NCBI GenBank assembly: GCA_030998225.1
Contig: JAPYXD010000711.1
Span: forward strand, 248,001-312,000
Reading direction: 5' to 3'
DNA: 64,000 nt
Source of the DNA: Diplolepis rosae
Lineage: Eukaryota; Arthropoda; Insecta; Hymenoptera; Diplolepididae
Shown here: positions 33,030-44,013 of the stretch, one piece after another
How the letters are laid out: each line of letters starts with the position of its first letter
How positions within the stretch are numbered: position 1 is the first letter of the stretch
Notes under the pieces: model-generated
Told to the model about the DNA's origin: nothing
The model's database searches: none
The model's input: the letters and a program-made list of their open reading frames with translations, nothing else
Program-made: the position numbers and the translations under genes

Positions 33030-33374
33030 ACTCATCTGGAACCATCACGGCTAAATTGCATGAATTGCGCTACGAACTGCTGCCACATTTACCGTACTCG
33101 CCCGACTTGGCTCTCTGCGACTTCTTGCTATTCCCCAACATGAAAACATGTTTCGCGCAAAAAAAAATTCAGCTCAAACTAGGAAATCATCGTGGAGACA
33201 AAAGCCCATTTTAACGAGTATAACTAATCGCATTTCTAAAGGGTTCAAAGAAATGACTGGGTTGTTCAAAAAAGTGTATCGCCCTAAAAAAATGTAACGT
33301 TGAAAAATGAAAAAAGTTTTTTAGAAAAACTTGCGTCTTCATTTTTAACACGGGTACTTATTGATCCACCCTTG
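33030..33374 (+). pseudogene. Mariner C-terminal relic
   Basis: The + strand near 33,050 gives AKLHELRYELLPHLPYSPDL and LCDFLLFPNMKTCFAQKK, the region of the third catalytic Asp (kept in CDFLLF) of a mariner transposase. The C-terminus continues in other frames. The 3' inverted-repeat-like end acttattgatccaccctt lies at 33,356-33,373. The N-terminal two thirds are gone. It is close in type to the reverse-strand mariner at 12 kb. Confidence 0.75.
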
Positions 33375-34800
33375 CATTCTATTGGAGAAAGTTTAGGACG
33401 CGAGATTCTGTACTTTGCCTTTGCACTAAAACATGAAACAGTAGATGTTCTTTATTTTGATATGGAGAACTTTATGAGAAAGCACTGCAGAGAGCATTAC
33501 TGAGAGCCATTGGGACTGGTAGTTATTTTTCTAGGAGGCATACCACCATGTGGAGTGTTCTTTTGCATTTCAGGAGCGATACATCTAGCCAGGTAGATGT
33601 GTAAAGTTCTGGACAAGATGAAGAATTTTTTCTTTCGTGAAGTTTACCATTGTTATGCACGAACTTGGCCGCATGCCGTAATGTATGTATTATTTCAGTT
33701 AAAATCTACATAAAAGTAGATTATTTCATTTCTTAGCGGTAAGAACTAAAATAAAACATAATACCTGTCATTGAAGACAGTGTAGTGGTTCAGAAATATT
33801 TCACTTTTACCACAAGCCATTTCCCATTGCACTTATCAGTCATCAAGCACAACTATGTGCACAATAAAATGGTTTATTTGAAAGTTGGAAAGTCATGAAC
33901 TGTTATAGCCAACGAGTAAAATATTGTTAGAAAATCTGAACCGCTATATCCTCAATAAAAGAAAAAAGAGGAGGCGATTTAGAATATATATTAACAAAAC
34001 TAAAAGGAAAGAGGAAAAATTCTCGTAAGTTCTGAAATACTCTAACTACCAAGAATCAGTTTTTTTAATGTAAAAGCTCACTGGTAGTCAATTTGTCGCA
34101 AGTATCAATAGTGTGTCGCGATATGGAGATAAAAAACTATTGGGTTCAAAATTGAGAAAAAGAGTATGTGCGCGAGTTGATTGCACAAAGACAAGAGTGA
34201 TTTCTTTTCGGGACCACAGCGACATGGAATAAAGTTTAGCGTGGATTACCCAAAACTTCAACAACCAGAACGTGTTCTTTGCTTTGCTTCTGCTTTCAGG
34301 ACATCCGGTAGGATAAGGTTACTAGGACTAATACATTAGGATTAGGTAACGTAAACCACTGTATCATTCAATTTCAACTTCCTGTATTTCTTTCACTAAA
34401 AGGAATGTTTAGATCGGTTTCGTTTTATTTGAAATATAAATACTATATCCTAGTAATAATTTTTGCCTCCTTGAATAGATTTATTTAAAAGCACTTTTAA
34501 CTCTTTCCGAAATTCGAATTGGTAAGCGTAGGCGCGTGAAGAATACACTCGCAGTCCGAGAGTTGAAGATCAACGGCCCTACATAATTATAAACGAATTT
34601 AAATAATATTCGTGATGTTTGAATTCGGCAGTTTGGACGGCCTCCGTGTACTCATTATCCTAAGGGATAAAATATATCAAAGGAAATATTAAATATTGTT
34701 AATGTTGTTAGTTGGCTTTAGGGTCCAGAAAAAATGTAACTCAAAGTTATATATTTTCAAACGTTTTGACTCAGATTGAAGTCCTTATCAATGAGAATTT
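33375..34800. other. AT-rich stretch without recognised gene
   Basis: Open stretches here are short and motif-free. Nothing supported. Confidence 0.35.
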
Positions 34801-34804
34801 ATTT

Positions 34805-35345
34805 CTATAAAAGATACAAAAGGAATAAACTCAAAAGAAATGCTTGTGTAATGAATAAACATAGTGGTAAAAAATAATAGAAAAGAATTGCACATGTGAA
34901 ACTATAAAATTGGTCTGAATAACTAAATTTACAAAAATAAAAACTGGACAAACATTTTTTCTATAAAAATATTAAGTGAAGAAGCTTAAAAATTAGCACG
35001 TATGATGAATAAGCATTGTAGTGAAAACGATATAAACGAATTGCACATGTGAAACTATCAAATTGGTCTGAATCACTAAATTTACAAAACTAAAAACTGG
35101 ACAAAAATTTTTTCTATAAAAATATTAAGTGAAGAAGTTTAAAAAATAGCACGTTTGATGAATAAGCATTGTAGTGAAAACGATATAAATGAATTGCACA
35201 TGTGAAACTATAAAATTGGTCTAAATAACTAAATTTACAAAAATAAAACTACAAAAATTTTTTTCTATAAAAATACAAAAGGAAGAAACTTAAAAAATTG
35301 CACGTGTGCCGGATAAACGTTGTGCTAAAAACAAGATGACCAGAA
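34805..35345. repeat. 153-bp tandem repeat, about 3.6 copies
   Basis: The phrase ctataaaa recurs at 34,805, 34,961, 35,114 and 35,265, and gaattgcacatgtgaaac at 34,885, 35,038 and 35,191, giving a 151-156-base period. The first and last units are more diverged than the middle ones. Non-coding. Confidence 0.9.
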
Positions 35346-35620
35346 TACTTTAACAAAAGAGAGCTATGAAATTTGAAACGAGTCATAGACAGTCTGTATA
35401 TAACTGTTATGGTGCAATTTATACCTCTGTCTGCCTGACCGTTGCGGACAGAAAATACATAAGAGTAAAGGAGACAGACAGTGTAAAATTGGACAAAAAA
35501 AACGTCTGTCTTTTTTGCTTTCATGTATTTTGCACCATTAGAAATTCCAACAGCAATTTCCCGAAACATGTGACTTGTTTTTTTTAATCAGTCCCAGTCT
35601 CGCAGGATTAAAATTGAATT
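35346..35620. other. Stretch with a weak inverted repeat
   Basis: atggtgcaatttatac (near 35,409) and gtattttgcaccat (near 35,527) are imperfect reverse complements, with ctgtctg/cagacag words between them. Perhaps a degenerate foldback element. No gene seen. Confidence 0.35.
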
Positions 35621-35628
35621 GAATTAAG

Positions 35629-36040
35629 TTGAAGTAGAAAATGATATTGTAAACTGGATTTTGTATCGAGCTGAAAAACGATATCCAGTCACAAAAGTTC
35701 AGTTGCTAGACAGTGTGCAGAAATATATACTTGATCTTGGAAATAAAATCCGAAAGACTCCACTTACCGAAAAGAGACCTGGGCGTCACTGGTATGAGAA
35801 ATTCCGTGTGCGTCATCCTCCAATAACTATAATGCTACCACAACATCTTTCCATGGCCCGTGCTTCTCCGACCGAAAAAAGACCTAAGAGGATGGTTTTC
35901 AGAAATTCAAGTCTACTTGCAGTCAAAAGGCTTAGATAAATTGCAACCCTCAAGAGTTTTTAACTGTGAAGAGACAAACGTGCAGCTTATTCCTAAATCA
36001 GAGAAGGTGTTAACCGAGAAAGGAGCCACCTCAATCTATA
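35629..36040 (+). pseudogene. Tigger/pogo-like transposase, N-terminal DNA-binding part
   Basis: Open text begins NDIVNWILYRAEKRYP and continues TKVQLLDSVQKYILDLGNK, GRHWYEKFRVRHP, a Tc5-type helix-turn-helix that binds the transposon ends. A one-base insertion near 35,875 shifts the frame; 35,860-36,040 then gives LRGWFSEIQVYLQSKGLDK and VFNCEETNVQLIPKSEK. The family has Asp-Glu-Thr here as the first catalytic Asp; this copy has Glu-Glu-Thr, so the first acid is changed. The frame ends at the rosa insertion after SIYI. Confidence 0.85.
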
Positions 36041-36042
36041 TA
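36041..36042. repeat. TA target duplication, left side of rosa mariner
   Basis: TA here and at 40,151-40,152 flank the rosa element, as expected for the Tc1/mariner superfamily. Confidence 0.75.
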
Positions 36043-36149
36043 AAGGATTTTCCAATAGGGACATAATAATTTTATCTATGAATAAAACACAGAAATATTT
36101 GAGATATTGAGTTCAAATTTATTGTGGGTGTAGTGCAAGCATTACATTT

Positions 36150-37099
36150 TATGAATGAAATTCGATATCGGTCATATGACCACCACGAGCCCGTTTACAG
36201 CGGTCGATTCTTTGGACCCAATTTTCCACCACTCTGGCACACATTTCGACCGGAACGTTGGCAATTTTGCGTTGGATGTTGTCTTTGAGGTCGCCTAAAG
36301 TTGCTGGCTTGTTGGCATAGACCAGTTACTTGATATGGCCCCATAAAAAGAAATCCAGTGGCGTTAGATCGCATGAACGAGGCGGCCATTTGACCGGAAC
36401 ATTTCTCGAGATAACACGTTCACCGAATTTGCCTTTCAATAAATCGATTGTGACGCGTGCTGTGTGGCTAGTGGCACCATCTTGTTTAAACCACATATCG
36501 TTGATGTCAAGTTTTTCCAATTCTGGCCACAAATAATCTTCCAACATAGCACGATAGCGCTCTTCATTGACGGTAGCATGACGGTCGTTTTCATCCATGA
36601 AAAAATACGGCCCAATCACACCCCCGGCATGAAAACCGCACCAAACAGTCACTTTTTGCGGATGCAATGGCGTCTCAAGAAGCACATTTGGGTTTGTTGC
36701 TGACCAATAACGCATATTTTGCTTATTAACAAAGCCATTCTTCAAGCTTTGACAGAGCCCAATTGGAGAAGTTTCGGCATTTCAAATGATCAAGTAGCTT
36801 TACTTCTTAAGTCAGTTTAATCTTGAAAGCATGTAAGCTGAGATCTATTCGCATAATACGCCACAGTGTCGTTTGAGGGATGCCCAATTCTTGAGAACGA
36901 CGTGGAATCAACTGATTTGGCTCATTTTGACACTTATTTGGCTGCGATTATTTCTTCGCTTCGAGCAATACGACGTCGTTTTGGCACAGAAACGTCCAAT
37001 AGTGTAAACTTGGTCTCGAATTTATCCACTGTAGCACACACAGCCTGTCGGGTGAAACGATTATTACGGCCGAAAATTGGAGAAAGCGCTCTTAAAGTT
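36150..37099 (-). pseudogene. rosa-type (DD41D) transposase, main part
   Basis: Reverse-strand text: LSPIFGRNNRFTRQAVCATV and VSVPKRRRIARSEEIIAA (helix-turn-helix linker), IPRRSQELGIPQTTLWRI in another frame, then the open stretch 36,326-36,745 with KNGFVNKQNMRYW, VTVWCGFHAGGVIGPYFF, WFKQDGATSHTARVTIDLL and WPPRSCDLTPLDFFLWG. Between the Asp of QDGAT and the Asp of PLDFF lie 41 residues, the DD41D spacing of the rosa family. The segment with the first catalytic Asp is deleted just before KNGFVNKQ. A stop at about 36,326 precedes LVYANKPATL and the C-terminus RCKRARGGHMTDIEFHS. Confidence 0.87.
37091..37099. repeat. 9-bp target duplication CTTAAAGTT, left
   Basis: Repeated exactly at 39,956-39,964. 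It flanks the foldback element and lies within rosa transposase coding text (LRALSP). Confidence 0.85.
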
Positions 37100-37146
37100 A
37101 TGTGCGTGAAGTTAGCACTCCGACAATGAAAAATCCAAACTTTTAT

Positions 37147-37366
37147 TGGTGAAATCGTTTGGTGGTCGTTTGGTGGTCGTTAGGTGGTAGTTTTCGACGT
37201 TTGGTGGTCAAAATTACAAAAACTACAGAATTTTCAAAGTTGGAGTGCTAACTTCACGCTGCACTCCACATGTTAATATTTTTCAAAATTTCTTTTTGTA
37301 ATCGTTTGGTGGTCGTTTGGTGGTCGTTAGGTGGTAGTTTTCGACGTTTGGTGGTCAAAATTGTGG
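37147..37366. repeat. Two clusters of GTTTGGTGGTC words in the left foldback arm
   Basis: cgtttggtggtcgtttggtg and the following gtcgttaggtggtagttttc, cgtttggtggtcaaaatt occur at 37,147-37,213 and again at 37,299-37,362. The mirror clusters are at 39,696-39,760 and 39,840-39,903. Possibly binding sites for the mobilising transposase; this is inference. Confidence 0.7.
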
Positions 37367-38734
37367 GAGATATCATTGTTCCAAAAAATCTTTTGTAGTA
37401 TGCGCAGAAGATCTGCGCATGTGTATACTTGGCGCGCAATTTGAAAACAAAATTATAAAAAACTATTCAGATCGTTTAATAATCTATTAAATTACATTTA
37501 TTTATTGCATCTTCAAATGCTTTACATTATTTAAAGGTAAATATCATCCTTCAATAGCTATCTTAAATTTGCGTCACATTTATTATAATTGTGGCAGATA
37601 TTAATTTTTCAGACAATTTGTCACAGTGATGCACGGAAGTTGGTGCGCATACTAAACCGGCGCGAAATTTAAAAGACGGTATTACACAAAGTACAACTAA
37701 ATACCTTGGGTAGCATATTTGCCTGAAGGGTGCCGATCGAAACTTTGGTTCTATTTTGTTATTGTAAGTATTTTTTAATAACACTAGTCGATCGATCTCT
37801 GTCTATTTGAAAATGAAGGTAAATGGACTGGTTTTGTTCAAGAATATTTATTATTATGGACTCAAAGTTGGCGAAACTAAATTACTCTTATGCCCTCAAC
37901 TTTTCTTCTCAAATTTTTTCGTTGGCAAAATAGACTTGGAAAATAATACAGTTATCGTACAGAAAATGAAGTTGATAGAAGTGTTAATTGTTTATAAATA
38001 ATTTTTTGAACAACTAAATATTGCTCCGTAAAAAAGTATTATGTATAACACTTATTGTAAATGTGTAATGTTTCTCTTGATAGCCAGTTTAAAAGAAACG
38101 AGGATTGTATCACTAATTTAGTGTAAGTAGAAATATAATACTGATCAAAAGTGTTAATTTTAGATCTGAAGTATATAATGTGCATAATATTATATTTAAA
38201 TGTGCTGTATGAATCTTTTCGCCCAGAAACTCCTAATGCATATTTCAAATATGTTTGCTATGTTTCATACATAGGTGCCTCTGTTGCAACTTTTGGAAGA
38301 ATTCTTATGTAATACGATTTCGCACACTATTTTCGTTGGAGCTATTATTTTCCGAACCGTTCAAGCTTTTCAATAATAGGTATATACAAAATTTGTAAAA
38401 TGTAATTCTGAGAAGAAAAACCCGATTTGACAATAATCAGTTGATAATAATTAACAATAGTATCAATAAATTAGGCAATCTCAAATTGTAATTGGAAAAG
38501 ATATTCATTTACAGTAAAAAAGTAATACATATATTACTTTAGATACATACATAAACATGTAAAAATCTTTTATACACTTAAAACTTTTCATAACTAAAAT
38601 GTTAAATGTTTTCATAGTTAAAACTTCTTACAATATTAAAATATACTCTATCTTTGTCAGTAAATACTATGCAGAGGAATATGTTAAGGACGTAGAATAA
38701 TACCTAATATTTGCTTTGTTTGAAATGTAGTTAT

Positions 38735-38880
38735 TACACTGAGAAATTTTTTTGGAGAAACTCCCATAGGTTATAGAAATTTTGAGTCATGAAACAAATC
38801 ATGATAAGTTTTCACGTAGCCATGGGAAAGATTTATGGAACAATTGCAGAATTAAACGTGGGAATAGGTTAATATCCTTT
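38735..38880. repeat. Dispersed repeat in foldback loop, shared with 8.3 kb
   Basis: cactgagaaatttttttgg, gagaaactcccatagg, taagttttcacgtagcc and gaacaattgcagaatt match 8,283-8,440 in order. It lies in the single-copy loop, so it was captured or inserted there. Confidence 0.6.
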
Positions 38881-39955
38881 TATATAGACATGTACAATAA
38901 GTGTCATACATAATACTTTTTTACGGAGCAATATTTAGTTGTTCAAAAAATTATTTATAAACAATTAACACTTCTATCAACTTCATTTTCTGTACGATAA
39001 CTGTATTATTTTCCAAGTCTATTTTGCCAACGAAAAAATTTGAGAAGAAAAGTTGAGGGCATAAGAGTAATTTAGTTTCGCCAACTTTGAGTCCATAATA
39101 ATAAATATTCTTGAACAAAACCAGTCCATTTACCTTCATTTTCAAATAGACAGAGATCGATCGACTAGTGTTATTAAAAAATACTTACAATAACAAAATA
39201 GAACCAAAGTTTCGATCGGCACCCTTCAGGCAAATATGCTACCCAAGGTATTTAGTTGTACTTTGTGTAATACCGTCTTTTAAATTTCGCGCCGGTTTAG
39301 TATGCGCACCAACTTCCGTGCATCACTGTGACAAATTGTCTGAAAAATTAATATCTGCCACAATTATGAAAACCTAACGTCAGAAACTACCTCCAGACAA
39401 TTACCAAACGATCATGAAGTGCTTCCAAAAATAACTATTTTAAAATATTAAGAAACTTAGTTTTTGATATAATAAATGTGACGCAAATTTAAGATAGCTA
39501 TTGAAGGATGATATTTACCTTTAAATAATGTAAAGCATTTGAAGATGCATTAAATAAATGTAATTTAATAGATTATTAAACGATCTGAATAGTTTTTTAT
39601 AATTTTGTTTTCAAATTGCGCGCCAAGTATACACATGCGCAGATCTTCTGCGCATACTACAAAAGATTTTTTGGAACAATGATATCTCCCACAATTTTGA
39701 CCACCAAACGTCGAAAACTACCACCTAACGACCACCAAACGACCACCAAACGATTACAAAAAGAAATTTTGAAAAATATTAACATGTGGAGTGCAGCGTG
39801 AAGTTAGCACTCCAACTTTGAAAATTCTGTAGTTTTTGTAATTTTGACCACCAAACGTCGAAAACTACCACCTAACGACCACCAAACGACCACCAAACGA
39901 TTTCACCAAAAAAAGTTTGGATTTTTCATTGTCGGAGTGCTAACTTCACGGACAT

Positions 39956-39964
39956 CTTAAAGTT
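39956..39964. repeat. 9-bp target duplication CTTAAAGTT, right
   Basis: Matches 37,091-37,099. Beyond it the rosa transposase resumes on the reverse strand. Confidence 0.85.
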
Positions 39965-40038
39965 GCGACCACCGACTCAGAATTTCGGTAGTAATTTTTA
40001 ATAATTTTCAAATGTTACTGGTTCGTGAACTTTACCAT
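39956..40038 (-). pseudogene. rosa-type transposase, N-terminal segment
   Basis: The start codon is at 40,036-40,038 on the reverse strand. The text is MVKFTNQ, one stop, HLKIIKNYYRNSESVVATLR, which joins directly to LRALSP across the foldback. This is the first helix-turn-helix of the rosa transposase. Confidence 0.8.
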
Positions 40039-40152
40039 GATGAAAATGTTGACTTTAAATAACGTTTTGATATTAAAAGTTCATTAAAAAAGTTTAAGGG
40101 TGCGTTCATATAAAGATACGAAATTGTTATGCCCCTATTGGAAAACCCTTTA

Positions 40153-40930
40153 GTTTTAGATGGGTGCGAAAAAGAAAGTTTAACTGCACTGTTTATGTAT
40201 AGCGCTGATGGGATTAGAGCTCCTCCCATGCTAATGTTCAAGTATGCAGATAGGGTGCCAGCTAGTATTCTAAACAATTTTCCATCTGATTCGGGTATTG
40301 GTTTTTTATCCTTGGCTCCAGAACAGTGAGATAAAATTTCCAGTTATTATTTATTTGGATAGCCATTCCTCTCACGTCACCATACCATTAGTGAAATTTT
40401 GTAGAGAAAAGCAAATAGAGCTGATTGTTCTGTTCCCAAACGCAACATACATCATGCAGACTTTAGACATTGCGTTCTTTCACCCATTCAAAGAAATGTG
40501 GCGATCAACAATTATAAAGTATAAAGCTAAAAAAAATATTTCAAGATTGAAAAAGGAAGATGTTCCAGTCGTGCTATTTCAAACCTAGGAATCATATGTC
40601 AACGAAAAAAAAACCATTCAAAATGGCTTTGAAGCCCCTGGCTTAGTACCTTTTGATCCTAAAGCAATAGACTACAATATACTGCATAAGAAAAATAAAA
40701 AAAGGAAGAAAGATGAACCGGCCCAGAAAGCAGACTTATGTCGCGAAGTTGAAGACGTGAAAAAGCTTCTACTGACCCTAGAAAAGAATCTATCGGATAT
40801 TATGCTCAAGAGTTTCACACATAATGAAGCCACTGGTGTAAGGAATGCAGACACAGAGAACAGCAGTTTGTTTCAGTATTGGCTAGAAGTAAAAAAGGCT
40901 GTTGGTGGTAAAAACGTCATTAATTATTAC
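40153..40930 (+). pseudogene. Tigger/pogo-like transposase, DDE core and downstream part
   Basis: The frame resumes after the rosa insertion: CEKESLTALFMYSADG and RAPPMLMFKYADRVPAS. After a deletion and frameshift near 40,300 it gives KFPVIIYLDSHSSHVTIPLV (second catalytic Asp in LDSHSSH) and MQTLDIAFFHPFKEMWR (third Asp). A stop near 40,587 follows PVVLFQT. The frame then continues with NGFEAPGLVPFDPKAIDYN, a basic KKNKKRKKDE run (nuclear-signal-like) and TENSSLFQYWLEVKKAVGG. After AVGG a gtaaaa donor-like site is seen and coding character fades until 41,140. Confidence 0.85.
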
Positions 40931-41146
40931 TCAACGTCTAACTCATTGTTTAGCTCTCGACACTACGAATTAATTTCAATCTTTACAATTATAATTTGCT
41001 ATTTACAGAACTAATATTTACTATTTACAATCTACTATTTACATAACTCATTTGTATTATTCACAATTTACTATTGACTATATAACTGTTATTGTAGTAA
41101 GCTATTCTAATTAATCATGTATTTTATTTTATACATATAGATGCCA

Positions 41147-41520
41147 GAATGAAACCGCGTCCTATAATTAAGAATCTTGAGTGTATCAATAATCACCATG
41201 TTTCTGTAGTACCTAATAATGTGTCTGCAAGTGCGCCTATTGAATCTTTGAGTGAAAGAATCTCGAATGTATCAAGCAGTGAAATACTTACAGAATTAGA
41301 TAATATTGAACAAAATGAATTTAATGCACTTTTAAATGAAAATAGCTTAGAGAGTGTAATTTTAGAAATAAAGTTTAATGCAAATGAACATATCGACAAA
41401 CATGTATCACATAATATTTGTGGAACAAATGACACCTCTTCAACTGATAATTTCGAAGATTTAACACTTGAAAATGCAGTTTATGAAATCTGTCAAAAAG
41501 GTTTGCACAAATTTATGTAA
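41147..41520 (+). pseudogene. Tigger/pogo-like transposase, downstream exon-like segment
   Basis: Preceded by a pyrimidine-poor acceptor-like tacatatag, then about 123 open codons, MKPRPIIKNLECINNHHV and acidic text (SSSEILTELDNIEQNEF), ending near an AT|GTAAAA donor-like site at ~41,517. I infer that it is an exon of the same gene from strand, position and splice-like borders; the sequence alone has no motif. Confidence 0.45.
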
Positions 41521-41525
41521 AAAAA

Positions 41526-41670
41526 TCTGCCCGCTTTGCGGGCACATTCTCATCGCGCGCAGCTCGCTTCGCTCGCAAGCTTGAGCGCGCCTAGGGCGCG
41601 CGATTTGATCGTCGCGCTTCGCGCTCCGAACTTTCTAGACCTCGCGCTTCGCGCTCTGTCTTGTGCTCTT
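41526..41670. repeat. GC-rich hairpin cluster
   Basis: Very GC-rich in an AT-rich region and built of short perfect palindromes: gcccgctttgcgggc, gcttcgctcgcaagc, gcgcgcctagggcgcgc, cgcgcttcgcgc (several times). Another gcgcttcgcgctc unit is at 41,862-41,874. It lies at the start of the repeat that fills the intron. Confidence 0.75.
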
Positions 41671-43597
41671 CGCATACATTTAAGTTTATTTCTTATAATT
41701 TAATACTGAAGCTCAAACCAATTTTATAATATTAAAGATGATGTGAATTACTCATTTTCTCAAATTCACTAAATTTCTTTTTCAGTTTAAGTGAAACAGG
41801 AAATTCAATTTACTTAAGGCTTTATCGGCCTTAAGGAATACATCCTCATCATGACACTCGCGCTTCGCGCTCGATTTTCTGTATACATTTCAGTAACTTT
41901 TTAATAAATTACATGATTAAAATAATTTATTTTCTTCCAAATCTCTCAAAAAGAAAAAATAATCGTAGACTTTATTTAAGGTAGTACGATCAGGAAAATT
42001 AGACTTCAGGCAAAAATAGATAATTTTGCTTTCAAGAATAGCAATATTATTATGGAAGTGCTAATTTGAAAGAGAAAAGATTATTTTTCATGAAAAAAAT
42101 TTGAAACACAAAAAAATAATTTTATTAATAAATTTCATTTTTGCCCAAACTTATTTTCTTATCGCTTCGAGCCAAATTTTTAAAAATGATGCGATTATAA
42201 TAAATCACGGTTCATTTTTGTAGGAAAAAGATTCTCTACAACTTGACCGTTTCCGATTTTTGAAAATGAATTCTTTAATGGCTGAAATTATAAAAAACAA
42301 TTTTTCAAAACAAAATTTTTATAAACAAATTGCTGTATTTGATAATAATTAATTCAATTTCAAAAATAGGAAACGGTCAAGTTGTAGAGAAACTTTTTTC
42401 TAAAAAAATGAACCATAATTTATTAGAATCGCATCATTTTCAAAAATTTGACCCGAAGCGATAAGAAAATAAGTGTGGGCAAAAATAAAATTTATTAATA
42501 ACATTATTTTTTTGTGTTTCAAATTTTTTTCATGAAAAATAATCCTTTCTCATTCAAATTGGCCCTTCAATAATAATGTTGCTATTCTTGAAAGCAAAAT
42601 TATCTATTTTTGTCTGAGGTCTAATTTTCGTGATCGCACTACCTTGAGAAAACGATTTTGCAGAACAACGCTTATTTCGTATCTCACATATTTTGGTGAA
42701 AAAAATCGAATTTTTTTAATATTAAAAATCAAAACATAAAAGATACATACTGTCGAGAAATTTCTTACTAAGAATGTGTAGACCTCATTTAGGCAAATAA
42801 TTTTTCATCTAAACTTTTTTTATGTATCTCATATATTTTGTCTAAAAAATGGAATTATTGAATTTTAATCGTATTTTTTGGAATTGAAACGAAAAATATA
42901 TGTTTTTTCATAAACTGTGTAAGACAAAACTTGTAGATCTTTTTGAAACGATCAACTTTGTATTCTTACGTTTTTTTCGTATTTCACATATTATTGTTAA
43001 AAAATTGAATTTTGGATTTTCAATAGATTATTTTTGAATTAAAAAAAAAAATATGCATCTTATGAAAAAATGTTACAATTCAAATTTGTAGTTCTTTATG
43101 TAGAAAATAATATTGTATCATAACGTTTTTTCGTAGCTCGTATAATTTAACTGGAAAATGGAATTTTGATATTGACTTTTTTCGAATTTGAATATGCTGT
43201 AACATTTCTAATTTTGATTTAATCAAAAAATGTTATCAGGATAATTTTTAGAGATTTATGAGCACTATCTAAAACCAGTATTAAAATTTTTATTTTTTTC
43301 AAAAAATTATTTTCAAAAACACAAAAGTAGTGCTCAATCCCTCAATTTTGATTGGATGTGGCTGGTTAACGAACTTGTCCTTAGTTTTTCGGCTCCGATA
43401 AAGTGTGCCAAAGCACAATTCAATCTGATAATTCTATCGAGAGTTATGCCGCACACGACCTACAGACAGACAGACAGACACTTTCGTAAAAACCCTTTTT
43501 TCGGACTCAGGGGGTCTCAAAACGTAAAGATTTGATGAAATTTCCGAAAGTCATTTTTCACATAAAACCAATACCTTCTCATCTATGATGAGAATGT
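41544..43597. repeat. Repeat family with CATTCTCATC ... GATGAGAATG ends, in a transposase intron
   Basis: Begins acattctcatc, ends gatgagaatgt. Interior units near 42,680, 42,820, 42,970 and 43,125 each contain a cgta(t/g)(c/t)tca(c/t)at-like phrase, a diverged ~150-base tandem structure. Parts are seen elsewhere: 46,118-46,212 is the reverse complement of 43,500-43,597, and 55,545-55,760 matches 41,863-42,000 plus 42,650-42,760. It contains palindromic MITE B and a cagacagacagacagac microsatellite at 43,464. Confidence 0.65.
41979..42643. mobile_element. 665-bp palindromic MITE, copy B
   Basis: Same structure as copy A at 20,125: left aggtagtacgatcagg, right gatcgcactacc, two ~300-base arms. 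TTA precedes and TTG follows. The related repeat at 55.6 kb has the undisturbed site, atatTTAagcaaacg, so the insertion point and a 3-bp duplication can be read directly. Confidence 0.88.
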
Positions 43598-43639
43598 AAA
43601 AATTATTAATGACACTTCTTATATCTTACTTATTTTTAA

Positions 43640-43860
43640 CCATCTATTATTTTTTAGAAATAATTAATGAAAGTGCAAATAGCATAAATGATCTAAATGA
43701 TTCTCAAGTAATTTGCACAGTATCAAATGACCAAGTGCAAGAGTTCACCACTCCTCGAGTTACAAACAAAGATGATGATTTGGAGAAAACTTTTAGTCCT
43801 CAAAATGAAAATTCTTCACCCGTTTTACGAGCAAATGTAAAAAGATTTGTAAAAAAATGA
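43640..43860 (+). pseudogene. Tigger/pogo-like transposase, further exon-like segment
   Basis: After an acceptor-like attattttttag the text IINESANSINDLNDSQVIC, TTPRVTNKDDDLEKTF, SSPVLRANVKRFVKK runs to a stop at 43,858. No catalytic motif is expected here. Assignment rests on strand, position and splice-like border. Confidence 0.4.
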
Positions 43861-44013
43861 ATAACGAATCACGTTAGTTTCAAGAAAATCAAGAGAATAC
43901 TATTATTGCTTCTGTAGATTCAGGTACGTCATACAAATTGATTTGACGTTCAATATATTGTGTATAAATGAAAATTTCATAAATCATAGAACATAATCTC
44001 TGTACATTTTGCA

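Larger units (their letters stand above)
37100..39955. mobile_element. 2.86-kb foldback element, probably Mutator-like, non-autonomous
   Basis: Left arm 37,100-38,059 and right arm 38,892-39,955 are near-exact reverse complements; the loop is about 830 bases. Ends are ATGTGCGTGAAGTTAGCAC and its imperfect complement (CTTCACGGACAT at the right). A 9-bp target duplication flanks it, the size used by Mutator-like elements. Each arm carries a second, inner copy of the end (gtgctaacttcac near 37,246) and two clusters of GTTTGGTGGTC words. A ~105-bp segment at 39,365-39,470 is present only in the right arm. Paired open stretches in the arms are mirror images of each other with no recognisable protein. 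Confidence 0.85.
36043..40150 (-). mobile_element. rosa-type mariner inserted in the Tigger/pogo-like element
   Basis: Ends aaggattttccaataggg (left) and, reverse-complemented, aagggttttccaatagggg (right). Without the nested foldback it would be about 1.24 kb, the normal size of a mariner. Its transposase reads on the reverse strand from 40,038 to about 36,150, broken by the foldback at 37,100-39,955. Confidence 0.85.

Noticed and set aside
34310..34360. Telomere-like TTAGG words
   Set aside because: Only scattered ttagga words, no tandem run.
34805..35345. CRISPR-like array
   Set aside because: Units are directly adjacent 153-bp repeats without spacers, in a eukaryotic TE context.
37254..39801. 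Paired ORFs mirrored around 38.5 kb
   Set aside because: They are the two strands of the foldback arms; identical text on both sides shows structure, not two genes.
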